From positions 62,001 to 126,000 of the forward strand of contig PDRZ01000017.1 in NCBI GenBank assembly GCA_002747035.1: DNA of 64,000 bases. Reading direction: 5' to 3'. Positions 55,854 to 64,000 of this stretch are shown piece after piece. The DNA is from Rhodobacterales bacterium (GTDB lineage: Bacteria > Pseudomonadota > Alphaproteobacteria > Rhodobacterales > Rhodobacteraceae). The first letter of the stretch is position 1; each line of letters begins with the position of its first letter. The position numbers were made by a program, and so were the translations under genes. The notes under the pieces are model-generated. The model ran no database searches. It saw only the letters and a program-made list of their open reading frames with translations, and was not told where the DNA came from.

Positions 55854-56978
55854 TCAGGCCACGCGCCCGAGGTCGATGAACCGTGCGAGGTGGAAATCCT
55901 GATCGCCATATTCGTGGTCGATCATGATCAGCCGCTTGGCGAAATGGCCCAGGTCATATTCCCAAGTCATGCCGATCCCACCATGCATCTGGATGCTTTC
56001 TTCGGCCACCAGCCGGCCAATACGACCGATGGAGTATTTGGCCGCCGCAAGGGCACGTGCGCGTTCGGTTGCGGGTTTCTCAAGCGCCGCGGCGGCGTTG
56101 GTCACGGCCGAACGGGCCTGTTCGATTTCCAGAAGAACCTCGGCCATGCGATGTTGCAGGGCCTGGAACTTGCCAATCGGAACGCCGAACTGTTTGCGGG
56201 TTTGCAGGTATTCCACGGTCATGTCACGCGCGGTTTGCATCAGGCCAAGCGCCTCCGCAGAAAGGGCCAGCACCGCGCGGTCCCGCGCCTCGGCCAACAG
56301 GGCCGCGCCTTTGCCTTCTTCGCCCAACAGCGCGTCGGCGGGGACGGCCACGTTGGTCAGCGTCACCTCGCAAGCGCGTCCGCCATCGGTGGTGGTATAG
56401 CCGCGCAGGTCAACACCCTCGGCGTTCGTGGGCACGAGGAACAGGCTGATCCCGTCTTCATCCGCCACATCGCCAGAGCTGCGGGCCGAAACGATCAGCC
56501 CGGCAGAGCCAGCGGCGAATTTGACCACCGTTTTGGCACCGTTGAGGGTCCAGCCGTCGCCTTTTTCCGCCGTTGTGCCCACGTGGTTGAGATCGTAAAG
56601 CGCCCCGGCCTCTTCCGCGGCCAGCGCATAGCGGGCTTGGCCGTCGATGATGTCTTCCACCTTGTCAGCGTGACCCGCCCCGGCAAGGAGGGTGCCGGGC
56701 ACAAGCGCGCCGTCCAGCAGGGGTTCGTTCACAAGACGTTTGCCCAGCTCTTCGAACACCACCGAGATGTCAAAGCCTTCGCCGCCAAAGCCGCCCATGT
56801 CTTCGCCAAACAGAGCGCCGATCACGCCCAGTTCGGCCAGACCGGTCCAATGGGCGGGATCAAACCCGGTCTCGGAATTGCCTGATTCAACACGGTCAGC
56901 CAGCGGGTAGGTGTCCCGCAGATAGCGGTCGATCGTATCGGACAGCATCCGACGGGTTTCGGTATGTGTGAAATCCAT
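55854..56978 (-). CDS. Acyl-CoA dehydrogenase subunit (probable non-catalytic partner)
   Basis: 374 residues with the acyl-CoA dehydrogenase fold. C-terminal HGGIGMTWEYDLGHFAKR is the family signature, but the usual catalytic Glu loop is not recognisable, and the N-terminal half lacks the typical TEP FAD motif. It lies 12 bp from the next acyl-CoA dehydrogenase gene. This matches alpha2-beta2 enzymes, known for steroid and bile-acid side-chain oxidation, in which only one subunit carries the base. Confidence 0.85.
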   Translation of the reverse strand: MDFTHTETRRMLSDTIDRYLRDTYPLADRVESGNSETGFDPAHWTGLAELGVIGALFGEDMGGFGGEGFDISVVFEELGKRLVNEPLLDGALVPGTLLAGAGHADKVEDIIDGQARYALAAEEAGALYDLNHVGTTAEKGDGWTLNGAKTVVKFAAGSAGLIVSARSSGDVADEDGISLFLVPTNAEGVDLRGYTTTDGGRACEVTLTNVAVPADALLGEEGKGAALLAEARDRAVLALSAEALGLMQTARDMTVEYLQTRKQFGVPIGKFQALQHRMAEVLLEIEQARSAVTNAAAALEKPATERARALAAAKYSIGRIGRLVAEESIQMHGGIGMTWEYDLGHFAKRLIMIDHEYGDQDFHLARFIDLGRVA

Positions 56979-56990
56979 GTTCGTGTCCTC

Positions 56991-58187
56991 TCAGAGCCCT
57001 GTGACCATCTTGGTGATGATGTTTTTTTGCACTTCGGTCGAACCGCCGTAGATGGTTGTCTTGCGGTGATTGAAATAGACCTCGGAGGCGTGTTGGAAGC
57101 CATGAGGTGCCACAAAGGCACCGTTATAACCGGGGTCATCCACTTCGGGGGTCAGCGCCTGGGCGCGACGCCCAAGGGCGCGGCGTTGCAGGTCGTCGAT
57201 TTCCTGGGCAATCTCGGTGCCGATGATTTTCAACATGGAGCTTTCCGGGCCCGGCACGCTGCCGCCCTCGGCTGCGGCCAGTACGCGCAGGTTGGTGGTT
57301 TCCATGTTCATCAGGTCAATTTCCACGCGGGCCAGACGGGCGGCGAACAGGGGGTCTTCGATCAGCGGTTTGCCGTTGCGCATCTGGCTTGCGGCCAGGT
57401 CTTTCAGGCGCTTCAGCTCCTGGTTCGATTTGCCCACACCGGCGATGTTGGTGCGTTCGTGGGTCAGAAGATATTTGGCATAGGTCCAACCGCGGTTTTC
57501 TTCACCCACAAGATTTTCAACCGGGACACGCACGTCGGTCAGGAAGACCTCGTTCACCTCGTGCCCCCCGTCGATGGTTTTGATCGGGCGGACCTCGATC
57601 CCCGGTGAAGTCATGTCGACCAGCAGGAAGGAAATCCCTTCCTGCGGTTTGCCTTCGGTCGAGGTGCGCACGAGGCAGAAAATCATGTCAGCATGTTGCC
57701 CCAGCGTGGTCCAGGTTTTCTGACCATTCACCACGTAATGATCGCCATCGCGCACGGCGGCGGTTTTGAGCGAGGCGAGGTCAGACCCGGACCCGGGTTC
57801 GGAATAGCCCTGGCACCACCAATCGGTGCCGTCACACATGCGTGGCAGCCAGTAATTCTGTTGTTGGCGCGAGCCGAATTTCATCAGCACAGGGGCCAGC
57901 ATTTTCAACCCGAACGGAAGCAGGCGCGGGGCACAGGCGCGGGCCATTTCATCTTCGAAGATGAACTGTTTGATCGGACCCCAGCCGGGGCCACCAAATT
58001 CGGCGGGCCAGGAATAGGTCAGCCAACCCTTGTCATGCAGGATTTTTTGCCAGACCAGCGTGTCCTCTTTGGTCATCGGGGCGTTGTTGCGCACCCGCTC
58101 GGCCATCTCGGCGGGCAGGTTGGCGGCAATGAATTCCCGCACTTCGGCGCGGAAATCCTGGTCTTCCTGAGTGAAATTCAGGTCCAT
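56991..58187 (-). CDS. Acyl-CoA dehydrogenase subunit
   Basis: 398 residues. YSEPGSGSDLASLKT is the FAD/substrate motif (about 128), and the C-terminal loop is TTIYGGSTEVQKNIITKMV. First gene of the pair on the minus strand; the partner follows after 12 bp and the FadB gene lies upstream. Together they could form a heteromeric dehydrogenase for branched or cyclic acyl-CoA. Confidence 0.88.
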   Translation of the reverse strand: MDLNFTQEDQDFRAEVREFIAANLPAEMAERVRNNAPMTKEDTLVWQKILHDKGWLTYSWPAEFGGPGWGPIKQFIFEDEMARACAPRLLPFGLKMLAPVLMKFGSRQQQNYWLPRMCDGTDWWCQGYSEPGSGSDLASLKTAAVRDGDHYVVNGQKTWTTLGQHADMIFCLVRTSTEGKPQEGISFLLVDMTSPGIEVRPIKTIDGGHEVNEVFLTDVRVPVENLVGEENRGWTYAKYLLTHERTNIAGVGKSNQELKRLKDLAASQMRNGKPLIEDPLFAARLARVEIDLMNMETTNLRVLAAAEGGSVPGPESSMLKIIGTEIAQEIDDLQRRALGRRAQALTPEVDDPGYNGAFVAPHGFQHASEVYFNHRKTTIYGGSTEVQKNIITKMVTGL

Positions 58188-58255
58188 CTCTCTCTCCCTG
58201 TTTCAGACGCGCCGTCAAGGCGCGTCCGCTGAGTTTGGTTTTGCCGCGGAGGTTC

Positions 58256-58326
58256 AGCCCGCGCTTTTGTTGTCGTGGGTCTAAGCCCGCGCGTTTATTG
58301 TCGTGGGTCTAGCCCGCGCGTTTATT
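58256..58326. repeat. 27-28-bp tandem repeats at the 3' end of fadB2
   Basis: Units at 58256-58283, 58284-58310 and partial 58311-58326 share AGCCCGCGC, T-rich bases and TGTCGTGGGTCT. Read on the minus strand, the last copy contains the fadB codons for NKRAG and its stop; the outer copies repeat that end. Confidence 0.85.
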
Positions 58327-60432
58327 CAGGTCGTCAAAGGTTTCGCCCTTTTCGACCAAATCAACGATCAACTGGGCCGGTTTCCAGAACCGGGCATCCT
58401 CGGCCTCGAAGGCGTGCAGGTCAGCGAGAAGCTTGTCCAGCCCATACATGTCGGCGTATTTCATCGGGCCACCACGATAACGCGGGAAGCCGTAACCATA
58501 GAGCAGGGTCACGTCGATGTCGGAAGGTTTGAGCGCGATGCCCTCTTCGAGGATTTTCGCACCTTCGTTCACCATCGCGGCAAAATAGCGGCGGGTGATC
58601 TCTTCTTCGCTGAAGTCGCGTGGCGTGATGCCTTTGCGGTCGCGTTCCGCGTCGATGATCGCCAACACTTCGGGGTCCGGTGTGCCCGTACGGCTGCCGT
58701 TCTCGTAGATATAGAAACCGCGCCCGGTTTTCTGACCAAACCAGCCCTGTTCACAGATGCGGTCGGCGATTTCCACATACCGTTCATCGGCGGGGCGGTT
58801 CGGGGCCTCACGCTTGCGGTTGGCCCAGCCGATATCCATCCCGGCAAGGTCATAAACCGCGTGGATCCCCATGGGGTAGCCGAAGTTCCAGATCGCCTTG
58901 TCGATGTCATAGGGCGAAGCGCCGTCTTCCATCATATGCGCGGCGGCGGTGGAGTAGGTTTTCAACATCCGGTTGCCAATAAACCCGTCGCAATTGCCTG
59001 CGCGCACGGGGATCTTGCGCATCTTTTTGGCCAACAGAAACCCGGTGGCGACCACATCGTCGGCCACGTCCGACGGGATAACGATTTCCAGCAGTTTCAT
59101 GATGTTGGCGGGTGAAAAGAAGTGCAGACCAATCACGTCGCGGGGGCGCGATGTCGCCTGGGCAATCTCGTCGATGTTCAGATACGAGGTGTTGGAAGCC
59201 AGCACCGCGCCGGGCTTGGCGACCTTGTCCAGTTCGGCGAAGACTGTTTTTTTGACATCCATGTCTTCGAACACCGCTTCGATGATCATATCCACCTGCC
59301 CAAGGTCGGCATAATCCGTCGAGGGCGTGTAGCGGCCCATGATCTCGGCCTTTTTCTCTTCGCTCATCCGGCCTTTGGCAACGAGGCGGTCATAGACCTT
59401 TTCCACGTTGGCCTGACCGCGGGCGATGCTTTCCGCGTCGCGTTCGATCATGGTCACGGGCAACCCCGCATCCAGCGCGGCCACGGTGATCCCCGCGCCC
59501 ATGGTGCCGCCGCCGACGATGCCAAGCGAGGTCAGGGCGCGCGGTTCGGCGCGGCCGTTTTCCGGCACCTTGGCGCTGGCCCGTTCCGCGAAGAACGCGT
59601 GGATCAACCCTTCGCGTTGCGGCGTGTTCATACATTCCGTGAACTTGCTGCGCTCCACGTCCATGCCGCTCATGAAATCGGGCGCGTCGATTGCAGCTTC
59701 GACACATTCCACGATGCGGAACGGGGCGAACAGGCCGCGTGCCTTTTTGTTCAGAACTTCAACCGCGCCCTTGCAGGCGGTGAGATAGGCGTCGCGGTCC
59801 GCAAACCCGTCAGAGCGTTCCGAGGTGCGGCGTGGGCCGGCCCCGTGCGCGACAAGGTCACGGGCATAGGACAAGGCGTCTTCCAACAGGTCACCCTCTG
59901 ATATTCTGTCAATAATTCCAAGGGTTTCGGCCTTTTTCGCCGAAATTGGCGCGCCGCTGGTCATCATGTCCAAAGCCGGGCCAGCCCCGGTGATGCGAGG
60001 CAGGCGCTGGGTGCCGCCCGCGCCGGGAAGGATGCCCAGCAGAACCTCGGGCAGACCCACCTTGGCCGTCGGGGCGGCAATGCGGTAATGGGCCCCCAAT
60101 GCAACCTCAAGTCCGCCACCCAGCGCGGTGCCGTGGATGGCCGCGATCACGGGTTTTTCTGCGGCTTCGATGATGTGACACACCTCGGGCAGGTACGGAT
60201 CCGTGGGCGGTTTGCCGAACTCGCGAATGTCGGCCCCGGCGGGGAACGTGCGCCCACCGCCGATGATCACGGTTGCCTTGACCGCATCGTCGGCTTCGGC
60301 CCTGGCCAGCCCATCCACAAGGCCCTGCCGCACGGCAAGCCCCAGCGCATTCACGGGCGGGTTATTAACGGTCAGAATGGCGATTTCACCGTTTACCTCA
60401 TAGGCGACGGCCTGATCGGACATGTCGGACAT
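58309..60432 (-). CDS. 3-hydroxyacyl-CoA dehydrogenase / enoyl-CoA hydratase (second FadB)
   Basis: 707 residues from ATG 60432 (GAGGAGG upstream). The crotonase domain keeps both Glu (GTALGGGLEVALGAHYR; LPEVLLGILPGAGG). The NAD site is LGIVGGGTMGAGI (about 310), and HFFSPANIMKLLEIV holds the dehydrogenase His. It differs clearly from the other FadB in the window (12239) and sits with the acyl-CoA dehydrogenase pair, so it probably serves different acyl-CoA substrates. Its 3' end is caught in a tandem repeat. Confidence 0.92.
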   Translation of the reverse strand: MSDMSDQAVAYEVNGEIAILTVNNPPVNALGLAVRQGLVDGLARAEADDAVKATVIIGGGRTFPAGADIREFGKPPTDPYLPEVCHIIEAAEKPVIAAIHGTALGGGLEVALGAHYRIAAPTAKVGLPEVLLGILPGAGGTQRLPRITGAGPALDMMTSGAPISAKKAETLGIIDRISEGDLLEDALSYARDLVAHGAGPRRTSERSDGFADRDAYLTACKGAVEVLNKKARGLFAPFRIVECVEAAIDAPDFMSGMDVERSKFTECMNTPQREGLIHAFFAERASAKVPENGRAEPRALTSLGIVGGGTMGAGITVAALDAGLPVTMIERDAESIARGQANVEKVYDRLVAKGRMSEEKKAEIMGRYTPSTDYADLGQVDMIIEAVFEDMDVKKTVFAELDKVAKPGAVLASNTSYLNIDEIAQATSRPRDVIGLHFFSPANIMKLLEIVIPSDVADDVVATGFLLAKKMRKIPVRAGNCDGFIGNRMLKTYSTAAAHMMEDGASPYDIDKAIWNFGYPMGIHAVYDLAGMDIGWANRKREAPNRPADERYVEIADRICEQGWFGQKTGRGFYIYENGSRTGTPDPEVLAIIDAERDRKGITPRDFSEEEITRRYFAAMVNEGAKILEEGIALKPSDIDVTLLYGYGFPRYRGGPMKYADMYGLDKLLADLHAFEAEDARFWKPAQLIVDLVEKGETFDDLNKRAG

Positions 60433-60680
60433 ATTGGTTCCTCCTCTTTGGTCCAGAATCAGCGGGCAGCCCCGCGCGGACCAGTCTTGCGGATATACTG
60501 CCAAGTGGGACGGTGTGGCGGCAACGGGTCTGCCGTGGCGTTACGCGGTTGCGCCGTGACGTCAATTTCGCAAACGGCTCAGATCGGGTTGGAAAACCGG
60601 GGCCCGGTTCCGGGGGCCGGCATTGCGCCATGTTTCAGATGGCGCATGTTTCCAGCGTGATTTGAAACGTTTTAAACGGT

Positions 60681-61013
60681 CTAATCCGACAGGCCGGGTT
60701 CGTCCAGCAAATGCCGCCCGGCACGGTCTTCGACCTCGATCACCCACAGGTCGGGGTCAAACCCCCGTTGTTTGCGAATGGCGGCATCCACATCCGCTTC
60801 GTCCCCGTCACGCAGGGTCATCCACTGGCGTGCGCCGGTCAGAAGGTCAAAGCTGCGTTGAAAGGCCACCGCCCGACCATCCAGCGTATTGAGCTTGACC
60901 AGAACCGCACCGGCCGTGTCATCGCCGTGGGCCGTGACAAAGGCGGGAATGTCGTAAAGCCGCAAGCGGGTCAGATAGGCATCGACCCAGATGCGCGCGG
61001 TCAGGCGCGCCAT
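60681..61013 (-). CDS. DUF1491 family protein
   Basis: 110 residues, beginning MARLTARIWVDAYLTRLRL and containing VLVKLNTLDGRAVAFQR and RGFDPDLWVIEVEDR. DUF1491 proteins are common next to era in Rhodobacterales, function unknown; the small alpha/beta fold may bind RNA or nucleotide. It follows era after 21 bp, so it is likely co-transcribed. Confidence 0.88.
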   Translation of the reverse strand: MARLTARIWVDAYLTRLRLYDIPAFVTAHGDDTAGAVLVKLNTLDGRAVAFQRSFDLLTGARQWMTLRDGDEADVDAAIRKQRGFDPDLWVIEVEDRAGRHLLDEPGLSD

Positions 61014-61034
61014 GTGTCAAACCCGGTCAATTGG

Positions 61035-61940
61035 TCAATTCCCATCCTTGAAATCAAGGCCCATCTCGGAATAGCGCTCTGATTCCTCGAGCCAGTTGGG
61101 CCGGACTTTTACTTGTAAAAACAGGTGGATCTTGCGGCCAAGGAATTCGGAAAGCTCCTCCCGCGCGGCCTTGGATACCGATTTGATCGTTTCGCCCCTG
61201 TGGCCCAGCACGATGCCCTTGTGCCCGTCGCGCATGACATAGATCACCTGTTCGATCCGGGCCGATCCGTCCTTGCGCTCTTCCCAGCTCTCGGTTTCGA
61301 CCGTCATCTGATAGGGCAGTTCCTGATGCAGGCGCAGGGTCAGCTTTTCCCGGGTCATCTCGGCGGCGATCATGCGCAGGGGCAGGTCGGCGATCTGATC
61401 CTCGGGGTAAAGCCACGGGCCTTCGGGAAGCTGTGAGGCCAGCCATGCCCGCAACGCGTCCACCCCATGCCCTTTTTCGGCGGAAATCATGAAGGTTTCG
61501 GCGAAATCGTAGCGGTCATTCATATCCTTGGTCAGAGCCAGAAGGGTGGGGGCCTCGACCCGGTCAATTTTGTTGATCGCCAGGGCCACTGTGCGGTTTT
61601 TCCCAATGTCTTCAAGCCCTTCCAGAATGCGCTCGACGCCCTCGGTTATGCCGCGATGGGCTTCGACCATCAACACGATCACATCGGCATCCGCAGCACC
61701 GCCCCAGGCCGCGGCGACCATGGCGCGGTCCAGCCGACGGCGGGGTTGAAACAGGCCGGGTGTGTCGACAAAGACGATTTGCGCGTCCCCTTCCAACGCC
61801 ACGCCACGGATGCGGGCGCGGGTGGTTTGCACCTTGTGCGTGACGATCGACACCTTGGCCCCGACCATGGTGTTGGTCAGGGTTGATTTGCCTGCGTTCG
61901 GCTCTCCGATCAGGGCGACAAAGCCCGCGCGTGTGGTCAT
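61035..61940 (-). CDS. era: GTPase Era
   Basis: 301 residues. G1 GEPNAGKST (about 12), G3 DTPG, G4 NKID (about 125), and a C-terminal KH RNA-binding domain with VILGHRG-type motif (IVLGHRGETIKSV). It assists 16S rRNA maturation and 30S assembly, and sits in the conserved order lepB-rnc-era. Confidence 0.96.
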   Translation of the reverse strand: MTTRAGFVALIGEPNAGKSTLTNTMVGAKVSIVTHKVQTTRARIRGVALEGDAQIVFVDTPGLFQPRRRLDRAMVAAAWGGAADADVIVLMVEAHRGITEGVERILEGLEDIGKNRTVALAINKIDRVEAPTLLALTKDMNDRYDFAETFMISAEKGHGVDALRAWLASQLPEGPWLYPEDQIADLPLRMIAAEMTREKLTLRLHQELPYQMTVETESWEERKDGSARIEQVIYVMRDGHKGIVLGHRGETIKSVSKAAREELSEFLGRKIHLFLQVKVRPNWLEESERYSEMGLDFKDGN

Positions 61941-62000
61941 GGGGTATCCGTTTTCATAGGGTTTTCCGGGTTTTAGCCTAATCCGTGCGGCAGCACCAGA

Positions 62001-62681
62001 TCAGGCTTGAAGCTGATCCAAAAGCGTTTTGGCCGCAGCCTGTTCTGCGGCGCGTTTGGAGGGGGCGGTGGCCGTCGCCTCAGACCCGTTTTCCAGCCGC
62101 GCCGCGATGGTGAATACCGGGGCGTGATCCGGGCCACTGCGTTGAAGTTCCACGTATTTTGGCGGGGCGAGCTTGCGCGCCTGGGCCCATTCCTGAAGCG
62201 CGGTTTTCGCGTCACGCGCATCCTGTTTCACGCTGGAAACCCGGTTGCCCCACAGTCGGGTGACAAGGGCCTGTGCCACCTCGAACCCGGCATCGAGGTA
62301 AACGGCGGCAATCACCGCCTCCATCGCATCGCCCAACAGGGCCTGTTTGCGCCGCCCCCCCGACATCATCTCGGAGCGGCCCAGTTTCAGCACCGCGCCA
62401 AGATCAAGTTCGCGCGCGACATCGGCACAGGTTTCCTTGCGCACCAGCGCGTTGAAACGTGGGGCCAGCTGACCTTCGGAAGCGGCGCGGTCATGGGTCA
62501 GAACGGCTTGGGCCATCACCAGCCCAAGCACGCGATCTCCAAGAAATTCAAGGCGTTGGTTGTCGTCCCGCGTGGGGGACGACATCGAGGAATGGGTCAC
62601 CGCGCGGATCAACAGCTCGGGGCGTTCAAAGACATGCCCAAGCCGGGTCTGAAATGCTTTGAGATCGCCGGAGAGTTTCAT
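62001..62681 (-). CDS. rnc: Ribonuclease III
   Basis: 226 residues. RNase III signature [18 protein letters not shown] (about 42-58) with the catalytic acids, second acidic site [16 protein letters not shown], and a C-terminal dsRBD (about 155-222; [14 protein letters not shown]). It processes rRNA and structured mRNA. It overlaps lepB by 4 bp and precedes era by 60 bp. Confidence 0.96.
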   Translation of the reverse strand: MKLSGDLKAFQTRLGHVFERPELLIRAVTHSSMSSPTRDDNQRLEFLGDRVLGLVMAQAVLTHDRAASEGQLAPRFNALVRKETCADVARELDLGAVLKLGRSEMMSGGRRKQALLGDAMEAVIAAVYLDAGFEVAQALVTRLWGNRVSSVKQDARDAKTALQEWAQARKLAPPKYVELQRSGPDHAPVFTIAARLENGSEATATAPSKRAAEQAAAKTLLDQLQA

Positions 62682-63502
62682 TCGACCCCTTTGAAATACC
62701 GATCCGACCGCCAGGTCCAGAAAAACAGCATGGACCGTCCGGCCGAGGAGAACATGATCCGATCCGCACGGCCAATCAGGTCTTCGTATTTCACGAAACC
62801 GACCCCGCCAGCGCGTTGATCCACCCGGGAATCGGTTGAGTTGTCCCGATTGTCCCCCATGAAAAAGTAATGCCCCATGGGCACGGTGAACACGCGGGTG
62901 TTGTCGGTGGATTGATTGGTGATATTCAAAACCGTATGTTTGCTTCCCCCGGGAAGGGTTTCGTAATACATTGATTTCAAACAGGTTCCACCCTGTCCCA
63001 CCGGGCTGTTTTCACAGCGGGGAAGCGAACCGGCGGAACCTTGTGGCGCGTAGGGTTCAGAGAAATTGCCCGCGGGTTCAAGGGGCACGACCTTGCCATT
63101 CAGGTGGATTTCGCCGTTCTTGACCTGAACCTTGTCGCCGGGCAGGCCGATCAGGCGTTTGATATAATCCGAACCGGTCACCGGGTGACGGAATACAACG
63201 ACATCGCCCCGCTCCGGCTCTCCGCCCCAGATGCGGGAGTTGTCGTCCCTCATCCAGCCACAGATGTCCTTGGCGTCAATGCCAATGGGCGCGATGGAGG
63301 GGCAGGAGGCGTAAGAATAGCCGTAAGCCATTTTATTCACGAACAAAAAATCGCCGATCAGGAGGGTATTCTTCATGGATCCGGAGGGGATCCAGAAGGG
63401 TTGAAAGAACAGGGTGCGGAAGACGCCAGCGATCAGAAGCGCGTAAACGATGGTCTTGATGGTTTCGACCACGGTGCCGCTTTTTTCGGATTCGGATGTC
63501 AT
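62678..63502 (-). CDS. lepB: Signal peptidase I
   Basis: 274 residues from ATG 63502; the longer frame upstream is not conserved-looking. One N-terminal membrane helix (about 16-34), catalytic Ser in [15 protein letters not shown] (about 41), catalytic Lys in [12 protein letters not shown] (about 105), and [17 protein letters not shown] near the end. It cleaves signal peptides on the periplasmic side. Confidence 0.96.
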   Translation of the reverse strand: MTSESEKSGTVVETIKTIVYALLIAGVFRTLFFQPFWIPSGSMKNTLLIGDFLFVNKMAYGYSYASCPSIAPIGIDAKDICGWMRDDNSRIWGGEPERGDVVVFRHPVTGSDYIKRLIGLPGDKVQVKNGEIHLNGKVVPLEPAGNFSEPYAPQGSAGSLPRCENSPVGQGGTCLKSMYYETLPGGSKHTVLNITNQSTDNTRVFTVPMGHYFFMGDNRDNSTDSRVDQRAGGVGFVKYEDLIGRADRIMFSSAGRSMLFFWTWRSDRYFKGVE

Positions 63503-63619
63503 GCCCTGGGCTCTCCCTGACTGCCGGATTTTCATTGGTACATGCGGTGCGCGGGGCGGGCTGTCAAGATGGTGTGGAGGGGGATGCCGCACGGAGCATT
63601 AACAAAGGCGGGAGCAGGT

Positions 63620-63644
63620 CGAATCGGGGGGTGATGTTTGCGCA
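63620..63644. repeat. Dispersed 25-bp repeat, copy 2
   Basis: CGAATCGGGGGGTGA followed by TGTTTGCGCA, matching 23 of 25 bases of the copy at 23897-23921. It lies upstream of lepB and downstream of acpS. Confidence 0.6.
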
Positions 63645-63693
63645 CTGACGCGGCACCGGGGCGGCACCGGTTGGGCGCGGGTGGCAGAGCGGC

Positions 63694-64000
63694 TTAGTCC
63701 GTTAACGACGGGGCGGGTGCGCTGGTGATCGGGCGCGCCTCGATCACCACAAAGGCCTGGGCCCAGGGGTGGTCGTCGGTCAGGGTGACGTGAATGATCG
63801 CCTCGTGACCCGGTGGGGTCATGTCGGCCAGCCGGTCGGCGGCCCAGCCGGTCAGTTCCATCACGGGCTGCCCGGTGCGGAGATTGGACAGGGCCATGTC
63901 TTTCCACGCGATTCCCATGCGCAACCCGGTTCCGAGCGCCTTGGAACAGGCCTCTTTCGCGGCCCAGCGTTTGGCATAGGTGCCGGGCGTGTCGGCCCGG
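63694..64000 (-). CDS. acpS: Holo-[acyl-carrier-protein] synthase (3' part only)
   Basis: Runs off the right edge; the frame is open to 64000. It shows the AcpS block [19 protein letters not shown] and [20 protein letters not shown], and ends [12 protein letters not shown] with an Ala/Pro-rich tail. It attaches the phosphopantetheine arm to ACP. Position upstream of lepB-rnc-era is the usual alphaproteobacterial order. Confidence 0.9.
   Translation of the reverse strand, partial: RADTPGTYAKRWAAKEACSKALGTGLRMGIAWKDMALSNLRTGQPVMELTGWAADRLADMTPPGHEAIIHVTLTDDHPWAQAFVVIEARPITSAPAPSLTD

Overview
The window is GC-rich DNA that looks like a chromosomal segment of a Roseobacter-clade alphaproteobacterium (Rhodobacterales). 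The evidence is the gene families (DUF2927, DUF1467, DUF1491, DUF2478, NnrU, paired DUF1800/DUF1501), the conserved acpS-lepB-rnc-era order at the right edge, and three sets of beta-oxidation genes. Most genes are housekeeping or catabolic. I see no prophage, insertion sequence, CRISPR array, rRNA or tRNA.

Layout. (1) 1-6284: a minus-strand group with a zinc-ribbon membrane-type protein, an SPFH/GYF protein, a DUF2927 lipoprotein, TelA, XpaC, a 27-residue membrane micropeptide and TerC. It resembles the Ter/TelA and YdjGHI-type envelope-stress modules, and a decayed CZB-domain gene sits inside it. (2) 6366-12223: rluB, tadA, a degenerate M48-like membrane protein, a DUF2892 gene behind a striking dyad operator, an acyl-CoA synthetase, a broken DMT transporter gene, a sulfotransferase and a possible small RNA. 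(3) 12239-22575: a beta-oxidation block (fadB, fadA, GST, lipoprotein, two acyl-CoA dehydrogenases, a small RHH-like protein, two tandem MerR regulators, two thioesterases). (4) 22568-33112: MATE pump, arsC, pyrD, DUF952, a 5'-nucleotidase gene broken by an in-frame amber codon, a LuxR-alpha/beta-hydrolase fusion, DUF2478, NnrU, kbl and the rearranged remains of a PAS sensor gene. (5) 33113-51670: carB, a CPBP protease, aspS, DUF1800/DUF1501, a response regulator, mce, DUF1467, PEP-mutase family, EI24, nitroreductase, valS, M20 amidohydrolase and an FAD-linked oxidase. (6) 52062-55827: a cobalamin riboswitch driving a cobalt ECF-transporter operon cbiK-M-L-Q-O, with cbiM frameshifted. (7) 55854-64000: an acyl-CoA dehydrogenase pair plus a second FadB, DUF1491, then era-rnc-lepB-acpS.

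How the parts connect. Fatty-acid use dominates: activation (acyl-CoA synthetase), dehydrogenation (four enzymes), hydration/oxidation (two FadB), thiolysis (FadA), thioesterases, methylmalonyl-CoA epimerase and probable MerR control. The cobalt importer under B12 control fits the B12 demand of the methylmalonyl-CoA branch.

A second theme is gene decay. At least five loci carry stops, frameshifts or rearrangements (CZB, DMT, 5'-nucleotidase, PAS sensor, cbiM), and two genes have short tandem duplications exactly over their stop codons. Read errors could explain the two single-base lesions (5'-nucleotidase, cbiM) but not the multi-lesion ones. The most interesting points are the Ter-like membrane module with its micropeptide, the hydrolase fusion lacking its nucleophile, the ATTC-N8-GAAT dyad upstream of the DUF2892 gene, and the THI-box-like segment between the B12 riboswitch and cbiK.
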